The position numbers were made by a program, and so were the translations under genes. Of a stretch of 64,000 nt of DNA, positions 8,830 through 17,496 are shown one piece after another (the stretch's first letter is position 1; each line of letters begins with the position of its first letter). The DNA is from Faecalibacterium sp. HTF-F. GTDB taxonomy: Bacteria; Bacillota; Clostridia; Oscillospirales; Ruminococcaceae. A model generated the notes under the pieces. It was not told where the DNA came from. It ran no database searches and saw nothing but the letters and a program-made list of their open reading frames with translations. The stretch is from contig NZ_CP094473.1 in the NCBI RefSeq assembly GCF_023347535.1, positions 992,001-1,056,000 of the forward strand, given 5' to 3'.

Positions 8830-9205
8830 CCTGCCCCACATGGACTACCGCCAGCACCGGCGGGCGCGGCGGCTGGTACATGAGTGCTGTAACTACGATG
8901 AGGGGAACTGCCTGCTATTGGACGACGGGGAGCCTTGCGTGTGCGTCCAGAGCATTTCCTTTTCCCTCATGTGCCACTGGTTCCGTGTGGCTGTCCTGCC
9001 CCTTGACGGGGAGCTGGCCGCAGCCCTCTTGTGCCGGGGAAGCCGGAAACGGTGTGCCGTCTGCGGGGCGGCCTTTGTCCCCAAATCCAACCGGGGAAAA
9101 TACTGCCCCGACTGCGCCGGGCGCATGAAGAAAATCAAAGCCGCCGAGAGAAAGCGGAAACAAAGGCAGAGATGTCACGCTTTAGAGCCTTTCAAACCCG
9201 CATAA
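8819..9205 (+). CDS. Cysteine-rich VLP domain protein
   Basis: 128 residues with a conserved CCNYDEGNCLLLDDGE segment, then CVCVQ, RVAVLPLD, and a zinc-ribbon pair CAVC...CPDC near residues 80-100, ending in a basic tail. This is the Cys-rich VLP protein found after relaxase genes in Firmicutes elements; its function is unknown and it probably binds DNA or zinc. It overlaps the relaxase stop by 11 bases. A homologue sits at 49843-50208 in ICE C. Confidence 0.8.
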   Translation: MSDNLPHMDYRQHRRARRLVHECCNYDEGNCLLLDDGEPCVCVQSISFSLMCHWFRVAVLPLDGELAAALLCRGSRKRCAVCGAAFVPKSNRGKYCPDCAGRMKKIKAAERKRKQRQRCHALEPFKPA

Positions 9206-9277
9206 ATCAAGGCTTTTTTCGTGGGTGTCAAAGGGTACGCGATACATTTATCCTTTTCCCCCGGAAACGGCGTTTTA

Positions 9278-10072
9278 ATGCGTGACAATACGCCAAAATC
9301 AACCCGAACACAGGGAGGTGATCCTATCGCTGATTATATCAGGGCAGACACGCGGCTGCCCGCCTATCTGCCGTATCCCCGTTTCCTGCTGAAAATGGAG
9401 ATTTCACAGACCGCCAAGCTGCTGTATTCGCTGCTGTTAGACCGTTCCACCCTCTCCCAGAAAAACAAGTGGCTGGACGACGAGGGCAGGATTTATATTA
9501 TCTATCCCATCGCGGAGATAGCAGAAATACTGGATAAAGGCAGCACCACCATCAAGGGGGCGCTTAATGAACTGGACACGGCGGGGCTGTTGGAACGGGA
9601 ACGGGGCGGCTTCTCCGCACCGAACCGGCTTTATGTCAAAGTACCGCCAGTGCCACAGGTACAGTTTTCAGACCAACTGATGGCCGGAAGTCCGCCCCTC
9701 ATAGAGCCGGAAAACCGTCCTACTGATGGTCAGAAAACCGACCTTATGATGGTCGGAAAACCGTCCCCTAACCAAACTACTATAAACAACCTTACAGAGA
9801 GCCAAACAAAGGGAGTGAGTGGGGGGCCGTCCGCGCCCTATGGCCGATATGGAAATATTTTTCTGTCACAGACCGAATACGACGAGTTGCAGGCAGAGTA
9901 CCCTGACAGGCTGGAACGGTTCATCGAGGAAATGAGCCGCTACCTTGCCGCCAACGGGAAAAGCTACCAGAACTATGCCGCCGCCCTGCGGATATGGGCG
10001 GGGAACGACAAAAAGGAAGCCCCTAAAAAGGGCATACCAGACTACTCATGCAAGGAGGGCGAGAGTTTATGA
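9278..10072 (+). CDS. repA: RepA-type replication initiator
   Basis: Replication initiator protein A, N-terminal domain type: DTRLPAYLPYPRFLLKMEIS, TAKLLYSLLLDR and a winged-helix segment with IAEIAEILDKGSTTIKGALNEL. 264 residues from ATG 9278. This ATG has no good ribosome site. An excellent one (GGAGGTGATCC, 9315-9325) lies ahead of an in-frame ATC at 9326, so the true start may be AUC. The C-terminal half has a serine/proline linker and a small globular end, as in other RepA proteins of ICEs and IMEs. It suggests the excised circle can replicate. The stop overlaps the next gene as ATGA. Confidence 0.8.
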   Translation: MRDNTPKSTRTQGGDPIADYIRADTRLPAYLPYPRFLLKMEISQTAKLLYSLLLDRSTLSQKNKWLDDEGRIYIIYPIAEIAEILDKGSTTIKGALNELDTAGLLERERGGFSAPNRLYVKVPPVPQVQFSDQLMAGSPPLIEPENRPTDGQKTDLMMVGKPSPNQTTINNLTESQTKGVSGGPSAPYGRYGNIFLSQTEYDELQAEYPDRLERFIEEMSRYLAANGKSYQNYAAALRIWAGNDKKEAPKKGIPDYSCKEGESL

Positions 10073-10911
10073 AGAATGAAATCAACGCGGTTTTGGAGAA
10101 TATGACGACCACCATCCCGGAGCCGGAGGACTACACCGGCGAGGACGGTTTACTGTACTGCGGCAAGTGCCGCAAGCCGAAAGAAGCCTATTTTGCGCCG
10201 GATAAGGCCGCTATCTTCGGGCGCGACCGCCACCCGGCAGAGTGCGACTGCCAGAGAACCGCCCGCGAGGAACGGGAAGCCGCCGAAAAGCGGCGCAGAC
10301 ACCTTGACACCGTGGAAGAACTGAAACGCCGGGGCTTTACCGACCCCACCATGCGGGACTGGACTTTCGAGAACGACAACGGCAGGAACCCGCAGACCGG
10401 GCTTGCCCGCCGGTATGTGGAGCATTGGGAAGATATGCGGACAGACAATATCGGCTGCCTGTTCTGGGGCGGCGTAGGCACCGGCAAAAGCTACCTTGCA
10501 GGCTGTATCGCAAACGCCCTCATGGAGAAAGAAATCCCCGTCCGCATGACGAACTTTGCTCTTATCCTCAATGACCTTGCCGCCAGCTTTGAGGGGCGCA
10601 ACGAGTACATTTCCCGCCTTTGTCGTTATCCGCTGCTGATCCTTGACGACTTCGGCATGGAACGCGGGACGGAATACGGGCTGGAACAGGTGTTCAATGT
10701 GATTGACAGCCGTTACCGCAGCGGCAAGCCGCTGATCGTCACGACCAACCTTACGCTGGACGACCTGCACAACCCGGAGGACACCGCCCATTCCCGGATT
10801 TATGACCGCCTGCTTTCCATGTGCGTCCCGGTACGCTTTACCGGCGACAACTTCCGGCAGGAAACCGCCAAGCGGAAAATGGAGAGCATGAAGAAACTGA
10901 TTACCGACTGA
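10069..10911 (+). CDS. DnaC/IstB-like helicase-loader ATPase
   Basis: 280 residues. AAA+ domain with Walker A GGVGTGKS (about residues 137-144), Walker B LLILDDFG (about 193-200) and TTNLT sensor 1. The N-terminal region has CGKC...CDCQ cysteines that may bind zinc. It probably loads helicase at the RepA-bound origin of the excised element. ATG 10069 follows AAGGAGGG and overlaps repA as ATGA. Confidence 0.85.
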   Translation: MKNEINAVLENMTTTIPEPEDYTGEDGLLYCGKCRKPKEAYFAPDKAAIFGRDRHPAECDCQRTAREEREAAEKRRRHLDTVEELKRRGFTDPTMRDWTFENDNGRNPQTGLARRYVEHWEDMRTDNIGCLFWGGVGTGKSYLAGCIANALMEKEIPVRMTNFALILNDLAASFEGRNEYISRLCRYPLLILDDFGMERGTEYGLEQVFNVIDSRYRSGKPLIVTTNLTLDDLHNPEDTAHSRIYDRLLSMCVPVRFTGDNFRQETAKRKMESMKKLITD

Positions 10912-10925
10912 AAGGAGTATTGCCT

Positions 10926-11120
10926 ATGGCAGATAACAAGCAGCACGACACCCGCACCACCCGCCGCCCTGACTGTGTGACGGAAATCCGCATGGGCAAT
11001 TCCGTCCTTGTCGTGTCCGGCTATTTCAAGAAAGACACCACAACCACAGCCGCCGACAAAATGGCGCGGGTACTGGAAGCGGAAGCCGCTGCTACACAGG
11101 AGCCGACTTATCCGGCGTGA
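10926..11120 (+). CDS. tnpW: Transposon-encoded protein TnpW
   Basis: 64 residues with the TnpW core (TEIRMGNSVLVVSGYFKKD, then AADKMARVLEAE). Found next to large serine recombinase genes in this class of elements. Function unknown, possibly recombination directionality or regulation. Starts behind AAAGGAG, 14 bp after the ATPase gene. Confidence 0.75.
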   Translation: MADNKQHDTRTTRRPDCVTEIRMGNSVLVVSGYFKKDTTTTAADKMARVLEAEAAATQEPTYPA

Positions 11121-11184
11121 ACCGGGGCATGGAAAAGCGGCCATGCCAGGGAGCATGACCGCTGGAACGAAAATCGGAAGTGCT

Positions 11185-11385
11185 TTAGCAATTCTTAATC
11201 TCATTCTCTATAAAATAATTTGCAATTTCAAAGGCTTTTATTCTTCTCTTTGCCAATGTGATTTGTGATTTATAACGCTCGGAATTATCCTTTGATTCAA
11301 ATGTTTTTACTGTTTCTCTTAGCTTGTGCAGAGTTGAATCAATTTGCCTTTTGGCCGCGGTTAATTCATCTATTGTATACTTCAT
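11185..11385 (-). CDS. Small helical protein of unknown function
   Basis: 66 residues, mostly charged helix (MKYTIDELTAAKRQIDSTLH through KRRIKAFEIANYF), encoded against the neighbouring genes. ATG at 11385 follows AAAGGAGAAAAC. It is more AT-rich than its neighbours. It could be a small regulator or part of an antitoxin-like system; I do not recognise it. Confidence 0.55.
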   Translation of the reverse strand: MKYTIDELTAAKRQIDSTLHKLRETVKTFESKDNSERYKSQITLAKRRIKAFEIANYFIENEIKNC

Positions 11386-11540
11386 GTTTTCTCCTTTAAC
11401 TTCTGATTTTTTTGTTAAATCAGAGTATACCACGGAGTTATGAACTTTTCTACTGCAAATATGGGACGACAACCCATACCATAAAAATCGGAAAATTGAA
11501 AAGCTGTAAAGAAGCAAATTTAACGCTTTTGCCGCTGTAC

Positions 11541-11587
11541 AGCCCCCGCCGTTCCGTGGTACAATGAAACCACGGAATAGTGGGGCT
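11541..11587 (+). promoter_or_regulatory. Nested inverted repeats over the recombinase promoter
   Basis: AGCCCC (11541-11546) / GGGGCT (11582-11587) enclose TTCCGTGG (11552-11559) / CCACGGAA (11570-11577). A TACAAT -10-like box sits in the centre (11560-11565). This looks like an operator or a recombinase-binding site that covers the promoter of the recombinase 24 bp downstream. Confidence 0.6.
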
Positions 11588-11610
11588 GGCTGTCGGAAAC
11601 GGAGGATTTT

Positions 11611-13227
11611 ATGTTAAGACAAGCCACCCAAAACCTCATTACCGCCCTTTATCCGAGATTGTCCCACGAGGATGAATTGCAAGGCGAGAGTAATTCCATA
11701 TCGAACCAAAAAAGGATACTCGAAACCTACGCAAAACAGAACGGCTTTACCAATCTGCGCTGGTACACCGACGACGGTTTTTCCGGCGCGAACTTCCAGC
11801 GGCCCGGATTTCAAGCCATGCTTGCGGACATTGAAGCCGGGAAAGTGGGTACGGTCATCGTCAAGGACATGAGCCGGTTAGGGCGAAACTACTTGCAGGT
11901 AGGGTTTTACACGGAAATGCTGTTCCCTCAAAAGGGTGTGCGTTTTATCGCTGTCAACGATAATGTGGACAGTGCCAGCGAGGGCATGGACAACGATTTT
12001 ACCCCGCTGCGAAATCTGTTCAATGAATGGCTGGTGAGAGATACGAGCAAGAAAATCAAGGCAGTGAAAAAGTCAAAAGGCATGAGCGGCAAGCCTGTTA
12101 CCAGCAAGCCGGTTTACGGCTATGTGATGGACGAGGACGAGAATTTTATTATAGACGAGGAAGCCGCCCCGGTGGTGCAGCAGATTTACCAGCTTTGCCT
12201 TGCCGGGAACGGCCCGACCAAGATTGCCCGTATGCTGACGGAGCAGCAAATCCCCACGCCGGGGACGCTGGAATATCAGCGGACAGGCAGCACCCGCCGT
12301 TATCACCCAGGCTATGAGTGCAAATGGGCGACCAACACCGTCGTTCATATCCTCGAAAACCGAGAGTACACCGGATGTCTGGTGAACTTCAAAACGGAAA
12401 AGCCTTCTTATAAGGTCAAGCACAGCATAGAGAACCCCGTCGAGAAGCAGGCCATTTTCGAGAACCACCATGAGCCGATCATCGACAAGGAAACATGGGA
12501 ACGGGTGCAGGAGTTACGCAAACAGCGCAAACGCCCGAACCGCTACGATGAAGTGGGGCTGTTCTCCGGGATTTTGTTCTGCGCCGACTGCGGCCATGTG
12601 CTGTATCAGCAGCGGTATCAGAACAAAGACCGCAAACAGGACTGCTACATCTGCGGCAGCTACAAGAAGCGCACCCGCAACTGTACGGCGCACTTTATCC
12701 GCACCGATCTGTTGACCGCTGGTGTCCTGGCAAATCTCCGGCAAGTGACCGAATACGCAGCCAAGCATGAGAGCCGGTTTGTGAAACTACTTGTCCAGCA
12801 GAACGAGATCGGCGGCAAGCGAAAGACCGCCGCAGCCATCAAGCAGCTTGAACAGGCGCAGGAACGCATTTCTGAAATCAGCCGCATTATCAAGCGGCTG
12901 TATGAGGACAATGTAAACGGCAAAATCAGCGATGAGCGTTTCATGGAACTGTCGGCTGACTACGAAGCCGAGCAAGCGGAGCTGAAAAAGAGAGCCGCCG
13001 CCCTGCAAGCCGAACTGGACAAGTCACAGGCAGCTACCGTCAACGCCGAGAAATTTATGGGCATTGTCCGCAAGCACCTTGCCTTTGAAGAACTGACCCC
13101 CACTCTCTTGCGGGAAATGATCGAGAAAATTGTGGTGCATGAGTGCAGCTATGATGAGAACGGCACCCGCAGGCAGGACATTGAGATTTATTACAGCTTT
13201 GTCGGCAAGATTGACTTGCCCGAATAA
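11611..13227 (+). CDS. Large serine recombinase (TnpX/TndX type) of the tet(W) element
   Basis: 538 residues. The resolvase domain starts ALYPRLSHEDE, with the catalytic Ser at about residue 18, then SNSISNQ, VIVKDMSRLGR and FIAVND. The recombinase domain contains KPVYGY, and the zinc ribbon has CADCG...C.ICGSY...C. It is followed by a long coiled coil (residues about 400-490) and the C-terminal IEIYYSFVG. It excises and inserts the element; the preferred target is evidently in Maff2. The start lies behind CGGAGG. It ends 88 bp from the right junction. Confidence 0.93.
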   Translation: MLRQATQNLITALYPRLSHEDELQGESNSISNQKRILETYAKQNGFTNLRWYTDDGFSGANFQRPGFQAMLADIEAGKVGTVIVKDMSRLGRNYLQVGFYTEMLFPQKGVRFIAVNDNVDSASEGMDNDFTPLRNLFNEWLVRDTSKKIKAVKKSKGMSGKPVTSKPVYGYVMDEDENFIIDEEAAPVVQQIYQLCLAGNGPTKIARMLTEQQIPTPGTLEYQRTGSTRRYHPGYECKWATNTVVHILENREYTGCLVNFKTEKPSYKVKHSIENPVEKQAIFENHHEPIIDKETWERVQELRKQRKRPNRYDEVGLFSGILFCADCGHVLYQQRYQNKDRKQDCYICGSYKKRTRNCTAHFIRTDLLTAGVLANLRQVTEYAAKHESRFVKLLVQQNEIGGKRKTAAAIKQLEQAQERISEISRIIKRLYEDNVNGKISDERFMELSADYEAEQAELKKRAAALQAELDKSQAATVNAEKFMGIVRKHLAFEELTPTLLREMIEKIVVHECSYDENGTRRQDIEIYYSFVGKIDLPE

Positions 13228-13235
13228 CCGCCCGA

Positions 13236-13284
13236 CCTATCCGACACAATGGCCAAGTGTCGGATAGGAACGGCAAAATTTTTT
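13236..13284 (+). terminator. Terminator of the recombinase gene
   Basis: Perfect 12-bp stem CCTATCCGACAC (13236-13247) / GTGTCGGATAGG (13257-13268), with an AAAATTTTTT stretch 8 bp downstream. Confidence 0.75.
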
Positions 13285-13314
13285 GCACTTCTATTGCTTC
13301 TTTATCACACATAA

Positions 13315-13319
13315 GCAAA
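13315..13319. repeat. Right junction direct repeat (GCAAA)
   Basis: Partner of 2112-2116. Immediately after it the Maff2 frame resumes (GCA AAG TCG CAG GGC, A-K-S-Q-G). Confidence 0.65.
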
Positions 13320-13410
13320 GTCGCAGGGCATGAAGCAGCTCATGTCCGGCGGCGGTGTCATCCTCATCGGCACCCAGCTGATTCCGCTGCTCTCCGGTCT
13401 GTTCGGCTAA
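13320..13410 (+). pseudogene. Maff2 family membrane protein, C-terminal half
   Basis: Frame SQGMKQLMSGGGVILIGTQL followed by PLLSGLFG and stop. This is the second helix of Maff2, without a start codon of its own. It is the downstream partner of 1992-2116 and becomes functional again only if the 11.2 kb element excises. Confidence 0.85.
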
Positions 13411-13439
13411 TCAACAAGCGATAGGAGGAAAACCCGCCA

Positions 13440-14312
13440 TTGTTCGATAATATTTTCGCGGCAATCGAAAAATGGATGAGGGAACTTCTTTCCGGCATGG
13501 TGGAGTCCAACCTGAGTACGATGTTCACAGCGGTCAACCAACAGACCAGTGAGATCGCTGCTCAGGTCGGGCAGACACCGCAAGGGTGGAACAGCAGTAT
13601 TTTCAGCATGATCCGTAACATTTCGGATTCGGTGGTGATTCCCATTGCAGGAATCATCATTACGCTGATCCTCTGCTATGAGCTGATTTCGATGCTGACG
13701 GAGCGGAACAATCTGCACGATGTGGATACCTGGATGTTCTTCAAGTATTTCGTGAAGATGTGGATCGCGGTCTATCTCGTCAGTCATACGTTTGATATTG
13801 CAATGGCGGTATTTGACATCGGACAGTCGGTGGTGGATTCTTCCTCCGGCATTATCCGTGGCAATACCGCCATTGATATTAGTTCGTTGACTATGCAGAT
13901 GCAGGCGGCGATGGCAACGATGGAAATTGGCGAACTGGTCACACTGACTTTGGAAACCCTTGTTGTAAGCTGGTGCTTGAAAATTCTGTCCATAGTTATC
14001 ACGGTGATCATGTACGGCAGAATGATTGAGATTTACCTCTACACTTCGCTTGCTCCGATCCCATTTGCAACCATGAGTAACCGTGAATGGGGCCATGTGG
14101 GTACGAACTACTTCCGGGGTCTGTTCGCGCTGGCATTCCAGGCGTTCCTGATGATGGTCTGCGTGGCAATCTATGCAGCCCTCATCGGCAGCATCCGGGT
14201 ATCTTCGGATATTCACTCGGCATTGTTCGGCACAATGGCCTACACGGTGATTCTTTGTTTCTCGCTGCTCAAAACGGGAAGTCTGTCCAAACAGATCTTT
14301 GGCAGTCACTAA
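13440..14312 (+). CDS. VirB6/TrbL-like conjugal transfer membrane protein
   Basis: 290 residues. Polytopic inner-membrane channel component with hydrophobic segments around residues 60-80, 100-125, 180-200, 225-250 and 265-280 (for example VVIPIAGIIITLILCYELI). Its length, position after Maff2 and before PrgI, and the segment YTSLAPIPFA fit the CD1112-type VirB6 family. TTG start at 13440 with GGAGG 11 bases upstream. Expression may depend on read-through from outside because the upstream operon is interrupted by the inserted element. Confidence 0.8.
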   Translation: MFDNIFAAIEKWMRELLSGMVESNLSTMFTAVNQQTSEIAAQVGQTPQGWNSSIFSMIRNISDSVVIPIAGIIITLILCYELISMLTERNNLHDVDTWMFFKYFVKMWIAVYLVSHTFDIAMAVFDIGQSVVDSSSGIIRGNTAIDISSLTMQMQAAMATMEIGELVTLTLETLVVSWCLKILSIVITVIMYGRMIEIYLYTSLAPIPFATMSNREWGHVGTNYFRGLFALAFQAFLMMVCVAIYAALIGSIRVSSDIHSALFGTMAYTVILCFSLLKTGSLSKQIFGSH

Positions 14313-14390
14313 ATCCGGGAAAATCAAACGAAAGGAAAAGACAGCAGACAGAGCCGTTTCCCGGCGGCGGTCGTGCTGTTCTAGTGATAA

Positions 14391-14759
14391 ATGGCCTATG
14401 TAACAATTCCCAAAGACCTTTCTAAAGTGAAGAATAAGGTCTTTCTGAACCTGACGAAACGCCAGCTTGTATGTATGGGGTTCGCGGCAGGCATTGGCGT
14501 TCCGTTTTATTTCCTCACGCGCGATACGCTGGGAACCAGCAATGCGGCGGCAGGCATGGTGCTCCTGATGCTGCCGGAGTTTTTCTTTGCGTTGTATGAG
14601 AAAAACGGGATGCACCTTGAAACCATCCTGACGAATTTCATCAGCGTCCGCTTCAAACGTCCTGCGGTACGCCGCTATGAGGTCGAAAACCTGTATGAGC
14701 GGGAACTGGAAACCGCAGCACCGATCCAGAAGAAAGGAGGCATTCTTGGTAAAAAGTGA
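14391..14759 (+). CDS. PrgI family conjugation membrane protein
   Basis: 122 residues. N-terminal VTIPKDLSKVKNKVFLNLTKRQ, then two hydrophobic helices (LVCMGFAAGIGVPFYFL and AAAGMVLLMLPEFFFALY) and a cytoplasmic tail. This is the PrgI pattern, a VirB3-like partner that sits directly before VirB4. No strong ribosome site is seen. It overlaps the VirB4 start by 14 bases. Confidence 0.85.
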   Translation: MAYVTIPKDLSKVKNKVFLNLTKRQLVCMGFAAGIGVPFYFLTRDTLGTSNAAAGMVLLMLPEFFFALYEKNGMHLETILTNFISVRFKRPAVRRYEVENLYERELETAAPIQKKGGILGKK

Positions 14760-17151
14760 ACCGAAGAAGAAACTGCCCCTTGGCGGCTTCTTCCAGAAGT
14801 TCTTCCGCAAGCCCGAAAAGAGTGAAAAGGAGCAGCGGCTCACCGTGCAGCGTTCCATTCCGTATCTGGAAATGGGGCACGATGGTATCTGCCGGGTGGA
14901 GGAACATCTGTATTCCAAAACGATCCGATTCTACGATATCAACTATCAGCTGGCACAGAATGAGGACAAGAACACCATCTTTGAAAGCTGGTGCGACTTC
15001 CTCAATTACTTCGATGCCAGCATTCGCTTTCAGCTTTCGTTCATGAATCACAAAAGTGATATGAGCGAGTACAACAAGGTCATCCAGATCGAGCCGCAGC
15101 ACGACCAGTTTGATGATGTGCGTATGGAATATGCGCAGATGCTGAAACAACAGCTTGCCAAGGGCAACAACGGTCTGGTTCGGACGAAGTACATCACGTT
15201 TAGCATTGAAGCGAAAAGTGTCCGGGAAGCAAAGCCCCGGTTAGAGCGTATCGAAACCGATATTCTCAATAATTTCAAGGTGCTGGGCGTGAAAGCCTAC
15301 CCGCTGAACGGCGTGGAACGGCTTCAGATCATGTACGAAACCTTTCATCAGGAAGAACAGCAGAAGTTCGATTTTAGCTATGACCGCATCCTGCAGAGCG
15401 GCATGACCACCAAGGACTTCATTGCCCCGACCAGTTTTCTGTTCAAGAGTGGCAAGGACTTTATGATGGGTGACACCTATGGTGCTGCATCCTATCTGAA
15501 CATCCTTGCCCCGGAACTGACGGATAAGGTGCTGGCTGAGTTTCTGGATATGGACAAAAATCTGGTGGTCAGTATCCATGTGCGGTCGGTTGACCAGCTG
15601 AAAGCCATCAAACTGATCAAAGGCAAAATTACCGACCTGGATCGTATGAAAATTGAGGAACAGAAGAAAGCTGTGAGGTCTGGTTATGATATGGAAATTA
15701 TTCCGAGCGACCTTGCAACTTATGGTGGCGAGGCCAAGAAGATTCTGGATGATCTGCAGAGCCGTAATGAGCGTATGTTCCTTGTTACGGTGCTTTTCCT
15801 CAATACGGCCAAGACCAAGCAGGATCTGGATAGTGCTGTGTTTCAGACTGCTGGTATCGCGCAGAAGTTTAACTGCACGCTGAACCGTCTGGATTATCTG
15901 CAGGAGCAGGGCCTTATGAGCAGTCTGCCGCTGGCCAATAATCTTGTTCCTATCAAGCGCGCACTGACCACTACCTCCACAGCAATCTTTGTTCCCTTCA
16001 CCACGCAGGAGCTTTTCATGGAGGGAGACTCCCTCTATTACGGTCTGAACGCGGTGTCTAACAACATGATTATGGCAGACCGGAAGCAGCTGAAAAACCC
16101 GAACGGTCTGATCCTCGGCACACCGGGCAGCGGTAAGTCGTTCAGTGCAAAGCGTGAGATCACCAACGTGTTCTTTACCACAACGGACGATATTATCGTG
16201 GCAGACCCGGAGGGCGAGTATTATCCGCTGGTGGAAGCACTGGGCGGACAGGTCATTCATATCTCGTCTACCAGCCGGGACTACATCAACCCGATGGACA
16301 TCAACCTGAACTATGCGGATGATGATAACCCACTGGGTATGAAATCGGACTTTATTCTTTCCCTGTGCGAACTGATCATGGGCGCACGGGATGGTATGGA
16401 GCCGGAAGAAAAATCGGTCATTGACCGTTGCCTGCCGCTGGTCTATCAGAAGTACCTGAATGATCCGAAACCCGAAAACATGCCGACGCTCGGTGATCTG
16501 TATGACTGCCTGCGGGAGCAGAAAGAACGGCAGGCACAGCGTATCGCTACGGCACTGGAAATCTATGTCAATGGTTCTCTGCGGGTGTTCAACCATCAGA
16601 CCAATGTGGAACTGGATAATCGCATTATCTGTTTCGACATCAAGGAACTGGGTAAGCAGCTGAAAAAGCTGGGTATGCTCATCGTCCAGGATCAGGTCTG
16701 GAACCGTGTTACCATCAATCGCAGCGGTAAAAAGAACACACGGTACTATATAGACGAATTCCATTTGCTCTTAAAGGAAGAGCAGACCGCAGCATACAGC
16801 GTCGAAATCTGGAAGCGGTTCCGAAAATGGGGCGGTATACCGACAGGAATTACGCAGAACATCAAGGATTTGCTCGCAAGCCGGGAAATCGAGAACATCT
16901 TTGAGAACAGCGATTTCATTTATATGCTCAACCAGGCATCCGGCGATCGGCAAATCCTTGCCAAGCAGCTTAACATTTCGCCGTTCCAGCTGTCGTATGT
17001 GACGAACAGTAACGAGGGTGAGGGGCTGCTGTTCTACGGCAACACGATTATCCCGTTCAAGGATAAGTTCGATACTTCGCTGAAACTGTATAGCCTGATG
17101 ACAACGAAGCCCAATGAGATGGGAAAATATAAGGAGAAAAAAGAAGCATGA
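14746..17151 (+). CDS. VirB4/TraE-type secretion ATPase
   Basis: 801 residues from TTG 14746, which follows AAAGGAGG. The motor ATPase of the conjugation channel. Walker A GTPGSGKS lies at about residue 459 and Walker B RYYIDEFHLLL at about 667, with the family segment KRFRKWGGIPTGITQN after it. An upstream GTG in the same frame at 14677 lies within prgI and has no ribosome site. The stop overlaps the next gene as ATGA. It aligns closely with the ICE C copy at 62129-64000. Confidence 0.93.
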   Translation: MVKSEPKKKLPLGGFFQKFFRKPEKSEKEQRLTVQRSIPYLEMGHDGICRVEEHLYSKTIRFYDINYQLAQNEDKNTIFESWCDFLNYFDASIRFQLSFMNHKSDMSEYNKVIQIEPQHDQFDDVRMEYAQMLKQQLAKGNNGLVRTKYITFSIEAKSVREAKPRLERIETDILNNFKVLGVKAYPLNGVERLQIMYETFHQEEQQKFDFSYDRILQSGMTTKDFIAPTSFLFKSGKDFMMGDTYGAASYLNILAPELTDKVLAEFLDMDKNLVVSIHVRSVDQLKAIKLIKGKITDLDRMKIEEQKKAVRSGYDMEIIPSDLATYGGEAKKILDDLQSRNERMFLVTVLFLNTAKTKQDLDSAVFQTAGIAQKFNCTLNRLDYLQEQGLMSSLPLANNLVPIKRALTTTSTAIFVPFTTQELFMEGDSLYYGLNAVSNNMIMADRKQLKNPNGLILGTPGSGKSFSAKREITNVFFTTTDDIIVADPEGEYYPLVEALGGQVIHISSTSRDYINPMDINLNYADDDNPLGMKSDFILSLCELIMGARDGMEPEEKSVIDRCLPLVYQKYLNDPKPENMPTLGDLYDCLREQKERQAQRIATALEIYVNGSLRVFNHQTNVELDNRIICFDIKELGKQLKKLGMLIVQDQVWNRVTINRSGKKNTRYYIDEFHLLLKEEQTAAYSVEIWKRFRKWGGIPTGITQNIKDLLASREIENIFENSDFIYMLNQASGDRQILAKQLNISPFQLSYVTNSNEGEGLLFYGNTIIPFKDKFDTSLKLYSLMTTKPNEMGKYKEKKEA

Positions 17152-17468
17152 ACACATCGAATATTTTTGACCGACTGAGCCGCAAGATTCATCATCACTC
17201 TGACATGGAGCCGCACGAAAGCGATTCCGGCCCGCCCTTTGGTGAGGTGGAGCCGCTCAACTTCCACGATGAAGAATCGGTGGTGCATACGGTGCTGGAA
17301 GATTTCTATGCCGTTGGCACACTGGCCGATGAACTGACTGACGGCTTTCACATGGAAGCCCACGGTTATCTTGACCGTGAGGAAGTGAATGCCCGTCTGA
17401 TCGCCTTTGCCCGGAAGCTGGAGCAGGTGCTTGACAAGTGGGAAACCCACGCAGCCTTGATCGCATGA
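17148..17468 (+). CDS. Small acidic ICE protein of unknown function
   Basis: 106 residues, histidine- and acid-rich N-terminus (KIHHHSDMEPHESDSG) followed by a helical C-terminal half (LEDFYAVGTLADELTDGF). ATGA overlap with VirB4 indicates tight coupling. I do not recognise a domain. Its place between VirB4 and the wall hydrolase suggests an accessory transfer role; ICE C has a DNA methyltransferase at the equivalent place. Confidence 0.6.
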   Translation: MNTSNIFDRLSRKIHHHSDMEPHESDSGPPFGEVEPLNFHDEESVVHTVLEDFYAVGTLADELTDGFHMEAHGYLDREEVNARLIAFARKLEQVLDKWETHAALIA

Positions 17469-17496
17469 CGGCTCCAGCCGGAAGGAGGTGATTTCC

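Larger units (their letters stand above)
2112..13319 (+). mobile_element. Integrative mobilizable element carrying tet(W), inserted in Maff2
   Basis: About 11.2 kb bounded by GCAAA at both ends (2112-2116, 13315-13319) and interrupting an otherwise intact Maff2 frame. It holds a TnpX-type serine recombinase at the right end, a mobC/relaxase/oriT set, RepA and DnaC-like replication genes, TnpW, and tet(W) plus a methyltransferase as cargo. It has no VirB4/VirD4 genes, so it must use the channel of another element and is mobilizable rather than conjugative. Confidence 0.85.

Noticed and set aside
13407..14918. 503-codon frame on the minus strand
   Set aside because: Antisense to VirB6, PrgI and the VirB4 start, which have clear family matches; composition (His/Arg-rich) is that of a shadow frame.
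15241..16764. 507-codon frame on the minus strand
   Set aside because: Antisense to VirB4; no ribosome site and no recognisable motif.
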